36,359 bases of DNA, taken from the NCBI GenBank assembly GCA_009885605.1, contig VFKK01000140.1:1-36359 (forward strand), given 5' to 3'. Below, one piece after another: positions 36,084 through 36,359 of this stretch (position 1 is its first letter; every line of letters starts with the position of its first letter). A program made the translations under genes and the position numbers. This DNA comes from Cyclobacteriaceae bacterium. Its GTDB lineage: Bacteria; Bacteroidota; Bacteroidia; Cytophagales; Cyclobacteriaceae. The notes beneath the pieces were generated by a model that worked only from the letters and a program-made list of their open reading frames with translations, searched no databases and was not told the DNA's origin.

Positions 36084-36359
36084 CCGGGCCGGCATCATAG
36101 CCCAGCTCAACGCGCGATCAGGCCGTGCGGTCCCTGGAGCAGCAGCGCGGCAGCCGTTGTGGCGAAGCGACCGTCATGGCGCGGCGCGTCCGGCGCTCCG
36201 CGTGATCGATCGAGCCACCCGCAGGGCAAGCTCGATGGACTCGTCGAGCGTCAGTTCGGCGCCCTCCTCGAACAGGTGGGCGAAGCGGTCGGGTTCGACC
36301 CGCACTCGGAGCGAGTCCTCGGTGCCGGCGCCGTAGCCGCCGGGATCCGCGACGAGGCC
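36084..36359. other. High-GC segment compositionally foreign to the rest of the window
   Basis: Hand count: 200 of 276 bases are G/C (about 72%), against a visibly AT-richer Bacteroidota-like background up to the edge of tRNA-Gly. Confidence 0.9.
36174..36359 (-). CDS. C-terminal fragment of an unidentified protein in the high-GC segment (tentatively actinobacterial-like)
   Basis: Open minus-strand frame from the window edge to a TGA: GLVADPGGYGAGTEDSLRVRVEPDRFAHLFEEGAELTLDESIELALRVARSITRSAGRAAP*. The ...LFEEGAELTLDESIELAL stretch resembles C-termini of large actinobacterial LuxR/ATPase-type regulators, from memory only. Confidence 0.4.
   Translation of the reverse strand, partial: GLVADPGGYGAGTEDSLRVRVEPDRFAHLFEEGAELTLDESIELALRVARSITRSAGRAAP

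Noticed and set aside
36084-36359. tRNA-associated genomic island or prophage at tRNA-Gly
   Set aside because: No integrase, direct repeat or att duplication seen; the foreign sequence lies on the tRNA 5' side, unlike typical integration. A chimeric join is more likely, though not proven.

Overview
Window of about 36 kb. All confident protein-coding and tRNA genes lie on the minus strand. Protein sequences, gene order and promoter motifs indicate a Bacteroidota (probably Cytophagales-like) chromosome; this is inference, with no database search. In transcription order (right to left): tRNA-Gly(TCC), tRNA-Thr(GGT), tuf, tRNA-Trp(CCA), secE, nusG, rplK-A-J-L, rpoB, rpoC, a DUF3467-type gene, rpsL, rpsG, fusA, rpsJ, rplC-D-W-B, rpsS, rplV, rpsC, rplP, rpmC, rpsQ, rplN-X-E, rpsN, rpsH, rplF-R, rpsE, rpmD, rplO, secY, map, infA, rpmJ, rpsM-K-D, rpoA, rplQ, carA, eno, an ftsB/divIC-like gene, a small outer-membrane-barrel-like gene, cysE and a truncated cysM. 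Most of this is ordinary core gene content and I see no defence, mobile or novel multi-gene system. Items worth a second look: (1) an abrupt switch to about 72% GC sequence exactly at the 5' end of tRNA-Gly (36084-36359), most likely a chimeric join through a conserved tRNA sequence; (2) a terminator followed by a perfect Bacteroidota-type promoter (TTTG-N19-TAACTTTG) that splits rpsJ from rplC, with a structured leader; (3) the same 10-mer, TTTGCAGTCC, at the rplC and rpsL promoters; (4) tandem hairpins between rplL and rpoB; (5) a TTG start for rpoB; (6) a DUF3467 gene just downstream of the rpoC terminator; (7) no room for a canonical L10 leader.
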